From Pseudomonas saliphila (GTDB lineage Bacteria > Pseudomonadota > Gammaproteobacteria > Pseudomonadales > Pseudomonadaceae), in contig NZ_VTVA01000025.1 in the NCBI RefSeq assembly GCF_008638345.1, forward strand, positions 1 through 39,883: 39,883 nt of DNA. Direction: 5' to 3'. The notes beneath the pieces were generated by a model. That model was not told the origin of the DNA, did not search any database, and worked only from the letters and a program-made list of their open reading frames with translations. Of the stretch, positions 1-7,575 are shown piece after piece; positions within the stretch are counted from its first letter, which is position 1, and the number at the start of each line of letters is the position of its first letter. A program made the position numbers and the translations under genes.

Positions 1-479
1 AGAAAGTCTTTTTCAGACGTTCCCTAAAAATGAGCAGTGTCGAAGCGCTGGTAGATTACTTCCCATTCGATTCAGGATTCCGCCTTACAGGTGGTGTGAT
101 GTTCAATAACAATGACTTCACTGGTAGCGGAAAGCCGAACGTAAACGGACTGGTTGAGATCGGCGGATACGTCTTCACAGCCGATACAGTTGGGCAGGTA
201 GACGCTGAGGTTGAGGTTAGGCGGATCGCTCCGTACCTGGGTGTGAGCTATGGCAACACCTTCAAGGGCAGCGCCTTGTCAGTGAATGCGGACCTCGGTG
301 TGATGTTCCTGGGGCGTCCGGATGCGACCGTACGGGTTTCAGGGGCCGACAATGCGAGCCCCTTTATCCGCAACAGACTCAACGAGGCAGCGCGAAACGA
401 AGAGGGTGACGTCGAGGACCAGTTGGACAGGCTTCAGTATTATCCGCTTGTTCGTGTAGGCCTCACATACGCCTTCTAA
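1..479 (+). CDS. Outer-membrane beta-barrel protein, C-terminal part (5' end outside window)
   Basis: The reading frame is open to the left edge (frame starting at base 3), so the ATG at 30 is probably internal and the gene begins upstream. About 159 codons are visible. The sequence alternates hydrophobic and polar residues as in beta-strands, with short runs such as FRLTGGVMFNNN, IAPYLGVSYGN and LNADLGVMF-like strands, and ends in VGLTYAF. A terminal phenylalanine is the usual C-terminal signal of proteins inserted by the BAM complex. The style resembles small (about 220 residue) barrel proteins of gamma-proteobacteria; no specific substrate can be given. It lies outside the metal-resistance cargo, is followed by a good terminator, and is probably part of the host replicon. 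The family assignment is inferred from strand pattern and C-terminus only. Confidence 0.7.
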   Translation, partial: KVFFRRSLKMSSVEALVDYFPFDSGFRLTGGVMFNNNDFTGSGKPNVNGLVEIGGYVFTADTVGQVDAEVEVRRIAPYLGVSYGNTFKGSALSVNADLGVMFLGRPDATVRVSGADNASPFIRNRLNEAARNEEGDVEDQLDRLQYYPLVRVGLTYAF

Positions 480-497
480 GCGTCCAGTCAGCATCAC

Positions 498-521
498 AGC
501 CCGGCTCTATGCCGGGCTTTT
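498..521 (+). terminator. Rho-independent terminator of the beta-barrel gene
   Basis: An 8-bp perfect stem AGCCCGGC / GCCGGGCT with a 5-base loop is followed by TTTT, 19 bases after the stop codon of the upstream gene. Confidence 0.85.
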
Positions 522-612
522 CCGTTTCTAGGGTGCGCTGAAGGCCCTATCAGTAGCAATCCATCGTTTGCAGGACGACAACCCTAGAACCGAGAGGCAT
601 TGCCGTCCTATA

Positions 613-628
613 CTGTATGGATGAACAG
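613..628 (+). promoter_or_regulatory. LexA (SOS) box upstream of the umuD remnant
   Basis: CTGT-N8-ACAG, the gamma-proteobacterial LexA operator pattern, sits inside a longer dyad (TATACTGT at 609-616, ACAGTATA at 625-632). It lies 13 bases before the ATG at 642 of a umuD-like reading frame, where the operator of a umuD/rulA gene is expected. Confidence 0.8.
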
Positions 629-641
629 TATAGGGATTGCT

Positions 642-785
642 ATGAACCAGGCAGTTATCATCGGCGAGGTCGCGCTCTCCGGTCATCTAGTAACCCGGAT
701 TGAGGCATCTGTTCCGGCGGGATTCCCATCCCCCGCGCTTTTCCCATATCGTTCTCTATGTCAATGTGCAGGCCAATTTTTGTAA
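642..785 (+). pseudogene. umuD: umuD/rulA-like remnant, first ~30 codons only
   Basis: From the ATG at 642 the frame gives about 30 residues like the N-terminus of Pseudomonas UmuD/RulA: a VIIGEVALSG start and then VPAGFPSPA, the conserved segment of UmuD-type S24 peptidases. After FPSPA, near base 732, the similarity ends. The frame runs into unrelated sequence and stops at 783-785 after 47 residues, against about 140 for intact UmuD. The cleavage site and the Ser/Lys catalytic dyad are therefore missing. A good LexA box precedes it. It probably marks the left edge of the inserted metal cargo, because the matching 'umuC lies at 36065-37213 in the same orientation. Identification rests on a short but characteristic motif plus the SOS box. 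Confidence 0.7.
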
Positions 786-834
786 ACCTATATAAAACAA
801 TAATATACCGACTAAATAATCAATCCTATCTACT

Positions 835-1257
835 TTAATTGCGTTGACAATTGTCAGCCGGTTCGCTTCCTTCACTGATTCCCGCCAAGATCCCACAATC
901 GGTTGCTTCGCGCTTATCCGAGCAACGCCCTCTCAGTGCAACAAGCTGTCTCTCAAGTTCATGTAGAGCAGTTATCTGCGATCGCACATGAACAATGTGG
1001 TCATCGAGCATCGTGTTCACCGCTGCACAAGGCTGGTGAGGATCGTCCTTATAGCTTTGGAGGTCATGAATCTCTGCCAGTGACAGGTTCAGGATTCGGC
1101 AGCGACGAATGAAAGCGAGCCGTTTGGCATGTCGCTCGGTATAGATACGATAACCGTTGTCCTGCCGGCTTGGCGGGTCAAGCAGGCCCTGCCGCTCATA
1201 GAACCGAATCGTTTGGGTGTCGATACCTGCTGCCTCTGCTAACTGACCAATACGCAT
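835..1257 (-). CDS. cadR: MerR-family Cd/Pb-responsive regulator (CadR/PbrR type)
   Basis: A 140-residue MerR protein with an N-terminal winged-helix domain (MRIGQLAEAAG, then TIRFYERQGLL), a long dimerisation helix around residues 78-112, and a metal loop. Cys77, Cys112 and Cys121 match the three-cysteine metal site of CadR and PbrR, which sense Cd(II) or Pb(II). The C-terminus is short and lacks the histidine-rich tail of some CadR proteins. An upstream start at 1311 is possible, but ATG 1257 gives the standard family N-terminus. It is divergent from the CDF gene at 1364, with a long-spacer MerR promoter between them, so it probably represses and activates that exporter. Which metal it senses is inferred from the cysteines. 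Confidence 0.9.
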   Translation of the reverse strand: MRIGQLAEAAGIDTQTIRFYERQGLLDPPSRQDNGYRIYTERHAKRLAFIRRCRILNLSLAEIHDLQSYKDDPHQPCAAVNTMLDDHIVHVRSQITALHELERQLVALRGRCSDKREATDCGILAGISEGSEPADNCQRN

Positions 1258-1295
1258 CGTGCTTACTCCAAATCTCAACCGGTAATCCAGCTCCC

Positions 1296-1327
1296 TTGAC
1301 CTTATAGCCACTACATAGTTTTAACTA
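1296..1327 (+). promoter_or_regulatory. MerR-type promoter/operator for the first CDF gene
   Basis: TTGACC at 1296-1301 is followed by a 19-20 base spacer and a weak -10 (TTAACT/TAACTA, 1321-1327). The spacer holds an imperfect dyad (CTTATAG...CTACATAG). Long spacers with a dyad are the hallmark of promoters untwisted by MerR activators. Confidence 0.65.
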
Positions 1328-1363
1328 TCACAATTCTATTTCTGGTCCGACTGGAGGCGTACT

Positions 1364-2251
1364 GTGGGAAAGGATCGTGGTGACTCATGTGGTTGTGAGG
1401 CGACGCCTGCAAATGGCCCCGATATGCTGGTGTCCGGCGATGCGTCAGTTAGCGTCTTTGCCGTGCCGAAGATGGACTGCCCATCGGAAGAACGAATGAT
1501 CCGCTTGGCGCTGAATAGTTTTCATAACATTCGAGCGCTCTCCTTTGATTTGTCGAATCGACGATTGACGGTCGTGCACGATGGGGAGGTTGAGCCCATA
1601 ACGGCAAAACTGACGACCCTGGGGCTGGGTGCATCTCTTCAGGAAACGAGCACTGCCGACACAGGGACGGTCACGGCTGCCATATCCTCTGCAACCTCGG
1701 ACGCTCAAGAGTCCGGCACTCTACGCTGGTTGCTCGGCATCAATGCGATCATGTTCCTAGCCGAAATGACCGTAGGCTTGATCGCCCAGTCTGCTGGGCT
1801 GATTGCTGACTCGCTGGACATGTTTGCCGACGCAGCCGTCTATGGTCTTGCTCTCTATGCCGTAGGCCGCAGTTTGCGGTTGCAAACACGCGCCGCTCAT
1901 GTTGCTGGCGTGCTCCAATTGGTCTTGGCTCTTGGCGTGTTGATGGAGGTGGGGCGCCGTTTCCTGTTTGGCAGTGAACCTGAGTCCCTGGTCATGATGA
2001 TCGTTGGCTTCATTGCATTAATCGCTAACACCGTTTGCCTGTTGCTGATATTCAAACATCGTGAGGGCGGCGTGCATATGAAGGCCAGCTGGATATTTTC
2101 AGCCAATGACGTGCTGATCAATCTGGGCGTTATCACCGCAGGTGCATTGGTCGCCTGGACGGGCTCCAGCTATCCGGATTTGATTATTGGCACGATCGTG
2201 GGTCTTATCGTACTCAACGGTGCCCGGCGCATTTTGGCGCTCAAGGCGTGA
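1364..2251 (+). CDS. CDF-family metal exporter with N-terminal HMA-like domain
   Basis: A 295-residue inner-membrane transporter started by GTG 1364, with GGAGG eight bases upstream. Residues 5-20 contain Cys9 and Cys11. Residues 30-95 look like a small metal-binding (HMA-like) ferredoxin fold around VPKMDCPSEE, but with only one Cys in the motif. Residues 119-292 are the CDF membrane domain with about six helices. The usual C-terminal cytoplasmic domain is essentially absent. The canonical zinc site HxxxD/HxxxD is replaced by Asp152-x3-Asp156 in helix II and Asp249-x3-Asn253 in helix V, so substrate choice may differ from CzcD. The divergent CadR-like gene suggests Cd, Pb or Zn induction. 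Its 3' end overlaps the convergent second MerR gene by 11 bases. Confidence 0.85.
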   Translation: MGKDRGDSCGCEATPANGPDMLVSGDASVSVFAVPKMDCPSEERMIRLALNSFHNIRALSFDLSNRRLTVVHDGEVEPITAKLTTLGLGASLQETSTADTGTVTAAISSATSDAQESGTLRWLLGINAIMFLAEMTVGLIAQSAGLIADSLDMFADAAVYGLALYAVGRSLRLQTRAAHVAGVLQLVLALGVLMEVGRRFLFGSEPESLVMMIVGFIALIANTVCLLLIFKHREGGVHMKASWIFSANDVLINLGVITAGALVAWTGSSYPDLIIGTIVGLIVLNGARRILALKA

Positions 2252-2693
2252 TAAAGAGTGGCGTGGCGTCTTGGGCGCGCCCGGACAAAGATTCAACGAT
2301 TCTACAGTCATTGATGACACCGCCTTCGCAGCACGCGCTTAAGCGTTGAAGTTCACGCTCCATCGCATGCAGATCACGAAGACGCATCCGAACCTGTTCG
2401 AGCTGCTCTTGCACCTTGGCATCGAGTGCCGCACAGGAAGCTTCGCGCCGGTCAGCAAACCCGAGAAGCACACGAATATCATTGAGACTGAAACCGAGTG
2501 CACGGCTACGCCGGATGAAGAGCAGACGATCGTGCTCCTTATCCGTGTAGAGGCGGTAGCCGGCGGCGGAGCGGCCGGCCGGAGGCAATAACCCCAAGCC
2601 CTCGTAGTACCGGACGGTCACGGCCTTTGTGTCGGTGGCCTTCGCCAGCTGACCGACCGTGTAGTGTGTCGAACTGCACCGTTCCGTTGTCAT
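2241..2693 (-). CDS. MerR-family heavy-metal regulator (second module)
   Basis: A 150-residue MerR protein. The DNA-binding part is at residues 11-80 (YTVGQLAKATD, TVRYYEGLGLL). Candidate metal ligands are Cys87, the adjacent pair Cys121-Cys122, and Cys130, a pattern shared by ZntR/CadR-like divalent-metal sensors rather than CueR. ATG 2693 was chosen over the longer frame from 2804, because that extension runs back across the divergent promoter. The gene is divergent from the CDF at 2764 and overlaps the 3' end of the first CDF by 11 bases. It probably controls the second CDF. Metal identity is not resolvable from sequence alone. Confidence 0.88.
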   Translation of the reverse strand: MTTERCSSTHYTVGQLAKATDTKAVTVRYYEGLGLLPPAGRSAAGYRLYTDKEHDRLLFIRRSRALGFSLNDIRVLLGFADRREASCAALDAKVQEQLEQVRMRLRDLHAMERELQRLSACCEGGVINDCRIVESLSGRAQDATPLFITP

Positions 2694-2698
2694 GCCGC

Positions 2699-2729
2699 TT
2701 GACCTTATAGTCACTATAGCCTGCATTCT
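2699..2729 (+). promoter_or_regulatory. MerR-type promoter/operator for the second CDF gene
   Basis: TTGACC at 2699-2704, a 19-base spacer with the dyad CTTATAGT-c-ACTATAG, and a -10 near CATTCT (2724-2729). The first 11 bases (TTGACCTTATA) are identical to the promoter of the first module, and the next base is shared too. Confidence 0.75.
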
Positions 2730-2763
2730 AACATCGAACGTTATCTTGGAAGAGGGTTTGACA

Positions 2764-3633
2764 ATGGATGATTGCTGCGACAGCAAGGGCAGTGAGCTTG
2801 CCAAACTGCGCGAGAAGCAGAGCCGGGTGCTCTACATCGTGCTTGCCATAAACGCTGTTATGTTCGTTGTCGAGTTTACGGCCGGCTGGGTCGTGAACTC
2901 GACCGCGTTGCTCGGCGATTCGCTAGACATGTTCGGCGATACCCTGGTTTATGCCATCTCGCTTTTCGTGCTGCACCGTGGCACTCGCGCCCGGGCGGGG
3001 GCTGCCCTTTTCAAAAGTGGCTTTCTTTTACTATTCAGCATCTTAATTATCGGTGAAGCCATCCGTAAGAGCTTCTTGGGCGTGGTGCCAGAGGCGGGGT
3101 GGATGGGTCTGATCGGTCTTGTTGCGCTCGCCGCCAACCTGAGCTGCCTGGCGTTGCTTTATAGTCACCGCAGCGACGACATCAATATGAGCTCGACTTG
3201 GTTGTGCTCGCGAAACGATGTTATCGCCAACCTAAGCGTGTTAGGCGCGGCCGGGCTAGTCATGCTGACCCAGTCGCAGTGGCCGGATCTGATCGTTGGG
3301 GTGGCACTCGCGCTACTGTACCTGCACTCTTCCGTTCAGGTCGGGCGGGATGCTTGGCCAAAGTGGCGCGGTCGCGATGGACAGCAAGGCGCTGGCAGTG
3401 AAGCTGGTGTCGTAGCCCCATCGAGTAGCTGCTGTAAACCTGATGCCGTGACGAAGCAAGAGGCCGGCTGTGAAACGAATGCCGTGGCACAACCGGCCGG
3501 CTGTTGCGAAAGCCGCACCGTAACGCCCGCAGACACTTGCTGTGGAACGGGTTCGACAGAGGCTTTTTACAGACAGGGCATTTCCCATCCGAGAGCAGAT
3601 GCAGCAGAAAAAAAGCGAGGGAGCCCTAAATGA
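2764..3633 (+). CDS. CDF-family metal exporter with cysteine-rich C-terminal tail
   Basis: A 289-residue inner-membrane transporter starting at ATG 2764 with GAGGG upstream. Cys4 and Cys5 lie at the N-terminus; six helices span residues 22-195. The metal-site positions read Asp55-x3-Asp59 (helix II) and Asp152-x3-Asn156 (helix V), as in the first CDF of this window and unlike the His/Asp site of CzcD. From residue 222 a cytoplasmic tail carries CC pairs at 223-224, 247-248 and 259-260 plus Cys236, spaced by PADAVT-like linkers, probably a thiol metal-loading or buffering arm. The divergent MerR gene and dyad promoter indicate metal induction. Its stop codon lies inside the copper box of the next operon. 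The exact metal is inferred only. Confidence 0.88.
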   Translation: MDDCCDSKGSELAKLREKQSRVLYIVLAINAVMFVVEFTAGWVVNSTALLGDSLDMFGDTLVYAISLFVLHRGTRARAGAALFKSGFLLLFSILIIGEAIRKSFLGVVPEAGWMGLIGLVALAANLSCLALLYSHRSDDINMSSTWLCSRNDVIANLSVLGAAGLVMLTQSQWPDLIVGVALALLYLHSSVQVGRDAWPKWRGRDGQQGAGSEAGVVAPSSSCCKPDAVTKQEAGCETNAVAQPAGCCESRTVTPADTCCGTGSTEAFYRQGISHPRADAAEKKRGSPK

Positions 3634-3647
3634 CAAAATTGTCATTT
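3628..3647 (+). promoter_or_regulatory. Copper box (CusR/CopR operator), near-perfect
   Basis: AAATGACAA and TTGTCATTT are perfect 9-base inverted arms around 2 bases. This matches the E. coli CusR/PcoR box arms exactly and also fits the Pseudomonas CopR pattern TGACA-N4-TGT. A -10-like GATAAT sits at 3678-3683, about 43 bp from the box centre. It should drive the small secreted protein at 3725 and perhaps copRS and the RND operon downstream. Confidence 0.85.
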
Positions 3648-3724
3648 AAGGCTAATCCTCTCGTCAGGCTTGAACTGGATAATAGCGGCATGGAATTCAT
3701 ACCCAATGCCAAGCCGAGGGCGCT

Positions 3725-3967
3725 ATGACATATCGCAACATGATGGCCGTATTTAGCATGGCTTTTGTCTTGATGGGAGCCAGTACAGCAGTGCAGGCTG
3801 AAGATGGGAGCTTGAAATTGAGGACGATGCTTGCCGATCGTCACGGATATGGTCTGCCTCTTGATGAGCGTAAGGGCAATGAAGTAAAAGAGCGTAAGCA
3901 GCGTATCCTGAATAATGATGAGTTATTCTTGAAAACGACAGAAAAATCAGATCCAGCGAACAGATAA
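3725..3967 (+). CDS. Small secreted protein, PtrA-like, copper-box controlled
   Basis: An 80-residue protein with a signal peptide (hydrophobic residues about 6-25, cleavage after VQA), leaving a mature part of about 55 charged residues beginning EDGS. Similar very small exported proteins with an AEDGS/AEGGS start lie next to copper two-component genes in Pseudomonas, where they are annotated as PtrA-like. The assignment is by size, position and that start only. No Cys, and few Met or His in the mature part, so metal storage is unlikely. It lies directly behind the strong copper box and is followed by a terminator, so it is probably one of the most copper-responsive transcripts here. The 59-residue protein at 21882 looks like a distant relative. 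Confidence 0.7.
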   Translation: MTYRNMMAVFSMAFVLMGASTAVQAEDGSLKLRTMLADRHGYGLPLDERKGNEVKERKQRILNNDELFLKTTEKSDPANR

Positions 3968-4016
3968 TTTCAGTTTCATCTCTTGGGTAGTTACTCCTTC
4001 AACAAGAGATGTTTTA

Positions 4017-4039
4017 GGCGCCTTTGGGCGCCTTTTTTT
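4017..4039 (+). terminator. Rho-independent terminator after the small PtrA-like gene
   Basis: Stem GGCGCC / GGCGCC with loop TTTG followed by seven Ts. It separates the small gene from copR, so copR transcription needs read-through or its own weak promoter. Confidence 0.9.
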
Positions 4040-4097
4040 ACAATTAGCGACGCCCGCGCATCAGAACACGAAGATGGAAGGCCAAAAAGGTGCAACG

Positions 4098-4772
4098 ATG
4101 CGAGTCTTGATCATCGAAGACGAATTGAAGACAGCCGAATATTTGCAACAAGGTCTAAGCGAATCTGGTTACACCGTTGACTACGCTTTAACGGGAACGG
4201 ATGGAATACACCTGTTCAAAAGCCAGCAGTATGCTTTAGTAATATTGGACGTAAATTTGCCTGGCATGGACGGTTGGTCGATATTGGAGGATATTCGCCG
4301 CACTAGCGATGCGCGCGTAATGATGTTAACTGCTAGCGGCAGGCTGTCGAACAAGGTGAAAGGATTGGACCTGGGTGCAGATGATTATCTGGTTAAGCCC
4401 TTCGAATTCCCTGAATTGCTGGCAAGAATCAGATCGCTTCTGAGGCGAAGTGAGAAACTGACTGAAACCGACTCTCTGAAAGTGGCTGACCTTGAGGTTG
4501 ATCCCGCCAGACATCGTGCATACCGAGCAGGGCAGCGCATCGATCTGACTGTTAAGGAATTTTCCTTATTACATCTGCTCATGCGAAATTCTGGTGTCGT
4601 TATGACAAGAACTCAAATAATTTCGTTAGTATGGGACATTAACTTCGATTGTGACACTAACGTAGTTGACGTCTCTGTCCGAAGGTTGCGCGCCAAAATA
4701 GACGAACCCTTTGACAGGAAGCTAATCCACACCCTGCGCGGGGTAGGGTATGTCCTTGAGGATCGCGGATGA
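4098..4772 (+). CDS. copR: Copper-type OmpR-family response regulator (CopR/CusR)
   Basis: A 224-residue two-domain regulator. The receiver domain has the acidic pair at residues 8-9, phospho-acceptor Asp51 (VILDVNLPGMDG) and the conserved Lys in DDYLVKPFE. The C-terminal OmpR winged helix (about 125-222) ends in the usual GVGYVLEDRG. Overall similarity is to the CusR/CopR/CzcR heavy-metal group. ATG 4098 was preferred to 4074 because it gives the standard MRVLIIEDE start with AAGGTG in front. The sensor gene overlaps its stop by 4 bases (ATGA), so the two are coupled. Likely targets are the copper boxes in this window. Whether it prefers Cu or Zn/Cd signals cannot be settled by sequence alone. 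Confidence 0.9.
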   Translation: MRVLIIEDELKTAEYLQQGLSESGYTVDYALTGTDGIHLFKSQQYALVILDVNLPGMDGWSILEDIRRTSDARVMMLTASGRLSNKVKGLDLGADDYLVKPFEFPELLARIRSLLRRSEKLTETDSLKVADLEVDPARHRAYRAGQRIDLTVKEFSLLHLLMRNSGVVMTRTQIISLVWDINFDCDTNVVDVSVRRLRAKIDEPFDRKLIHTLRGVGYVLEDRG

Positions 4773-6160
4773 CCAAGCCTTTGAGTTTGTCGCTGCGAAT
4801 TGGATTGTCTGTAGGTGTTATGGGATCAATTCTCGTTATTTTGATATTCAGTCAATCCTGGATGACGCTGCGCAATCAATTGGGAATAATTGCCGAGTCC
4901 AGGTTAGAACAAAAGTTAAATCAAATCGAACATGTAATATCAGAGTCTAACCTGTCGCTTGTCAAAGATACTAGCTCGCACCCGCTGGGCGACTTAGTGT
5001 CCGGCCATCCAGATCTAGGCCTGCTAGTATGCGATGCTCAAAGGCCGAATAAACTAAATTTTACGGTTGGCTCGGTGCCAAGTCATTTGCTAACTGGAAG
5101 TACTTGTACCGTCGAACCTGATACATATAAAAAACGACTCTCTCAGCATGGCATCGAGGCGCTAATAGAATCTAACATCGTGCGCATTGCCGGGAGCAAT
5201 GAGAGTTTTCTGCTAGTACTCTTCAGTAATCGTTCCGATGATTCCGAATTGCTTAGTGCATACCTGAATTCGACCATATTAGCGGTGCCGCTGTTCCTGG
5301 TATTAATTGGGTTCGGATCCTGGTGGATTGCCCGACGAGGAATGGCTCCGCTGAGCAACTTCAGAGAGCTGACTTCCATCGTTACCACAAATGATCTTGA
5401 TGGAAGAATAATAACCTCTGGTCTGCCCGTGGAGCTTAAAGAGCTAGCAGACAGCGTAAATTTCATGTTGGGAAGGCTTGAGGGCGGCGTGCAACAACTT
5501 TCCGATTTTTCGGATGATCTGGCCCACGAATTGCGATCTCCGATTACTAATCTAATGGGGAAAGCGCAGGTGGCTCTTTCTCGAGACAGATTATCCTCCG
5601 AATACAAAGAAACATTAGAATCATGTGTAGAAGAGCTCGGCAGAATATCTCGGATCGTTTCAGACATGCTCTACCTTTCGCAAGCTCTTCAGTCGGATTC
5701 AGCTGATCTGTCAGATCAAATATCCTTAAAAAGAGAAGCTGAACAGGTAGTCGACCTGTTTAATATTATGGCTGAAGAAAAGGGAATATCGCTGACCGTC
5801 CAGGGAGACGGCGTTATCGTGGGCGACAGGCTGATGGTGCAGCGAGCCATATCGAACCTACTATCGAACGCCATCAGACACGCGTCTCACCACAGCAACA
5901 TTCCGATACTCATCGAGAGTCAAGGTCAATCTATCGTGTTGTCTGTGACAAACGATGGCCCCGGTATACCCGAAGAGCACACCGAAGCGATATTCAAGCG
6001 ATTTTTTCGCGTGGATAGCGGGCGCTCACGTGACGAAGGAGGGACTGGACTTGGTCTTTCGATCGTCCGTTCGATCATGCAGATCCATCAAGGCAGCGTG
6101 ACTGTAAATACCAGCACAGCCGGCCCTACGACATTCCAATTGTGGTTCAACCTTATGTGA
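4769..6160 (+). CDS. copS: Heavy-metal sensor histidine kinase (CopS/CusS type)
   Basis: A 463-residue inner-membrane kinase. Transmembrane helices lie at about 8-29 and 164-187 and enclose a periplasmic sensor region of about 135 residues. HAMP follows, then the H-box DLAHELRSPITN with phospho-acceptor His253, the N-box NLLSNAIRHA (363-372), G1 NDGPGIP and G2 GGTGLGLS. It forms the partner of the CopR-like regulator just upstream (4-base overlap). The periplasmic region has only two Cys (Cys89 and Cys113) and few Met, so ligand residues are not obvious. The 3' end overlaps a possible GTG start of the next gene, but the preferred start there is 9 bases downstream. AT-richer codon use than the neighbouring RND genes suggests a different recent history. 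Confidence 0.9.
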   Translation: MTKPLSLSLRIGLSVGVMGSILVILIFSQSWMTLRNQLGIIAESRLEQKLNQIEHVISESNLSLVKDTSSHPLGDLVSGHPDLGLLVCDAQRPNKLNFTVGSVPSHLLTGSTCTVEPDTYKKRLSQHGIEALIESNIVRIAGSNESFLLVLFSNRSDDSELLSAYLNSTILAVPLFLVLIGFGSWWIARRGMAPLSNFRELTSIVTTNDLDGRIITSGLPVELKELADSVNFMLGRLEGGVQQLSDFSDDLAHELRSPITNLMGKAQVALSRDRLSSEYKETLESCVEELGRISRIVSDMLYLSQALQSDSADLSDQISLKREAEQVVDLFNIMAEEKGISLTVQGDGVIVGDRLMVQRAISNLLSNAIRHASHHSNIPILIESQGQSIVLSVTNDGPGIPEEHTEAIFKRFFRVDSGRSRDEGGTGLGLSIVRSIMQIHQGSVTVNTSTAGPTTFQLWFNLM

Positions 6161-6168
6161 GGTGGTTT

Positions 6169-7575
6169 ATGCTCGCCCTTATTTGTCGTCTACGTCCGGC
6201 CCGATGGCCGCGTCAGGCGAGGCTCCTGTTTGTCTGCAGTATGTTGGGGTTGTCAAACCTTGCTTGGGCAGCCGACCGCGAGACCGCAATACTGACCTTG
6301 CCTAAGGCACTAGCTCGTGTTCTGCAGTCCAGCCCCGAGTTGGCTGTTTATCCCTATGAAATCCGTGCCGCCGAAGCGCGAACCCTGCAGGCGGGCCTGC
6401 GACCCAATCCTGTTCTTTCCGTGGAAGTCGAAAATGTTCTTGGCAACGGAGCATTTTCGGGGGTTGATGCAATGGAAACCACCCTGGCATTGAGCCAAGT
6501 CATTGAGATGGGTAATAAACGCAACTTGCGGCGCGACGTCGGCAGTTGGCAGCGCCAGGCGGTGGAGCGTGATTACGAGCTTGCTCGCCTTGATGTTCTG
6601 GCGGCAGCTGCAAGCCGCTATCTGGAAGTGGCGCAAACCCAGAGATTGTTGGATTTCTCCGAGCAGGTTGTTGAATGGACTTTAGCCGCTCAATCCGTGG
6701 CCAATAGACGTTTCGACGCTGGTAGCGCAAGCAGGGCCGAGCTTGGTCGCGCACGAACGGATGCGATGCAGGCTGCGCTGGCGGTTAGCAATCTCGAGGT
6801 TCGGCTGGCGAATGCCAAGCGCCGCCTGGCAAGTTTGTGGGGGGACAGTGAACCGGATTTTGCGATTGTGGGCGCGGAACTTTTTTCATTGGTGGAGCTT
6901 CCGGACTTCGCCCGTATTCGTACTCAACTCGAGCAAGCACCGCAATTGCAGCGATTTCTGACACAGGGCAGGTTACGCGAGGCCGAGCTTGAACTCGCTA
7001 CCGCTCGCGGCCGACAGAACATTGAGGTCGGCGCCGGGTTCAAACACATTCGGGAAACGAACGATATCGGAATGGTGCTGCAGTTCTCCATGCCGCTGGG
7101 CGTTAATGACCAGAATCAGGGAAATATCCAGGCCGCCCGTGAGGGCCTAGCGAAGCTCGATCTGGAAGAGGAGGCAACACGGGTCAAGATTTTTACCGAG
7201 CTACACAATGCATACGCACAACTGGAACAGACACGTAACCAGGTCACGGTACTGCGTAACGATATCCTGCCCGAAGCACGGGAGACTCTCGAGTTGATTC
7301 AGGACGGTTACAGGGTGGGGCGCTTCTCCTATCTCGAACTCGTGCAGGCCCGGCAGCAAGTGCTGGCCGTCGAGAACGACGCGGTTGTCGCCGCCACCGA
7401 CTTCCATCAAACCCTTATTACCCTTGAAACCCTGACGGGCCAGCCTCTGACGGGAAGCGGACAAATTCTTACCCGAGCCGATACCGCAAGCGGTGTGTCG
7501 TCCGAATTCCGTCTGCCCTACCTGGATGGATCCGCTGGTGCAGAGCAAACGTCACGACAGGAAGAATCTCGATGA
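6169..7575 (+). CDS. czcC: Outer-membrane factor of an RND metal efflux system (CzcC type)
   Basis: A 468-residue TolC-family protein. A signal peptide ends at LAWA, followed by the CzcC-like start LTLPKALARVL and two long repeats of coiled-coil helices plus short beta-strands. ATG 6169 was chosen because GAGGTGG precedes it; the frame can also start at GTG 6142 inside the kinase gene. As the outer-membrane channel it would form the exit duct for the pump made by the next two genes. It overlaps the adaptor gene by 4 bases, so the three genes are one operon. Assignment to the CzcC rather than CusC branch rests on the order czcC-czcB-czcA and the His/Glu-rich adaptor. Confidence 0.88.
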   Translation: MLALICRLRPARWPRQARLLFVCSMLGLSNLAWAADRETAILTLPKALARVLQSSPELAVYPYEIRAAEARTLQAGLRPNPVLSVEVENVLGNGAFSGVDAMETTLALSQVIEMGNKRNLRRDVGSWQRQAVERDYELARLDVLAAAASRYLEVAQTQRLLDFSEQVVEWTLAAQSVANRRFDAGSASRAELGRARTDAMQAALAVSNLEVRLANAKRRLASLWGDSEPDFAIVGAELFSLVELPDFARIRTQLEQAPQLQRFLTQGRLREAELELATARGRQNIEVGAGFKHIRETNDIGMVLQFSMPLGVNDQNQGNIQAAREGLAKLDLEEEATRVKIFTELHNAYAQLEQTRNQVTVLRNDILPEARETLELIQDGYRVGRFSYLELVQARQQVLAVENDAVVAATDFHQTLITLETLTGQPLTGSGQILTRADTASGVSSEFRLPYLDGSAGAEQTSRQEESR

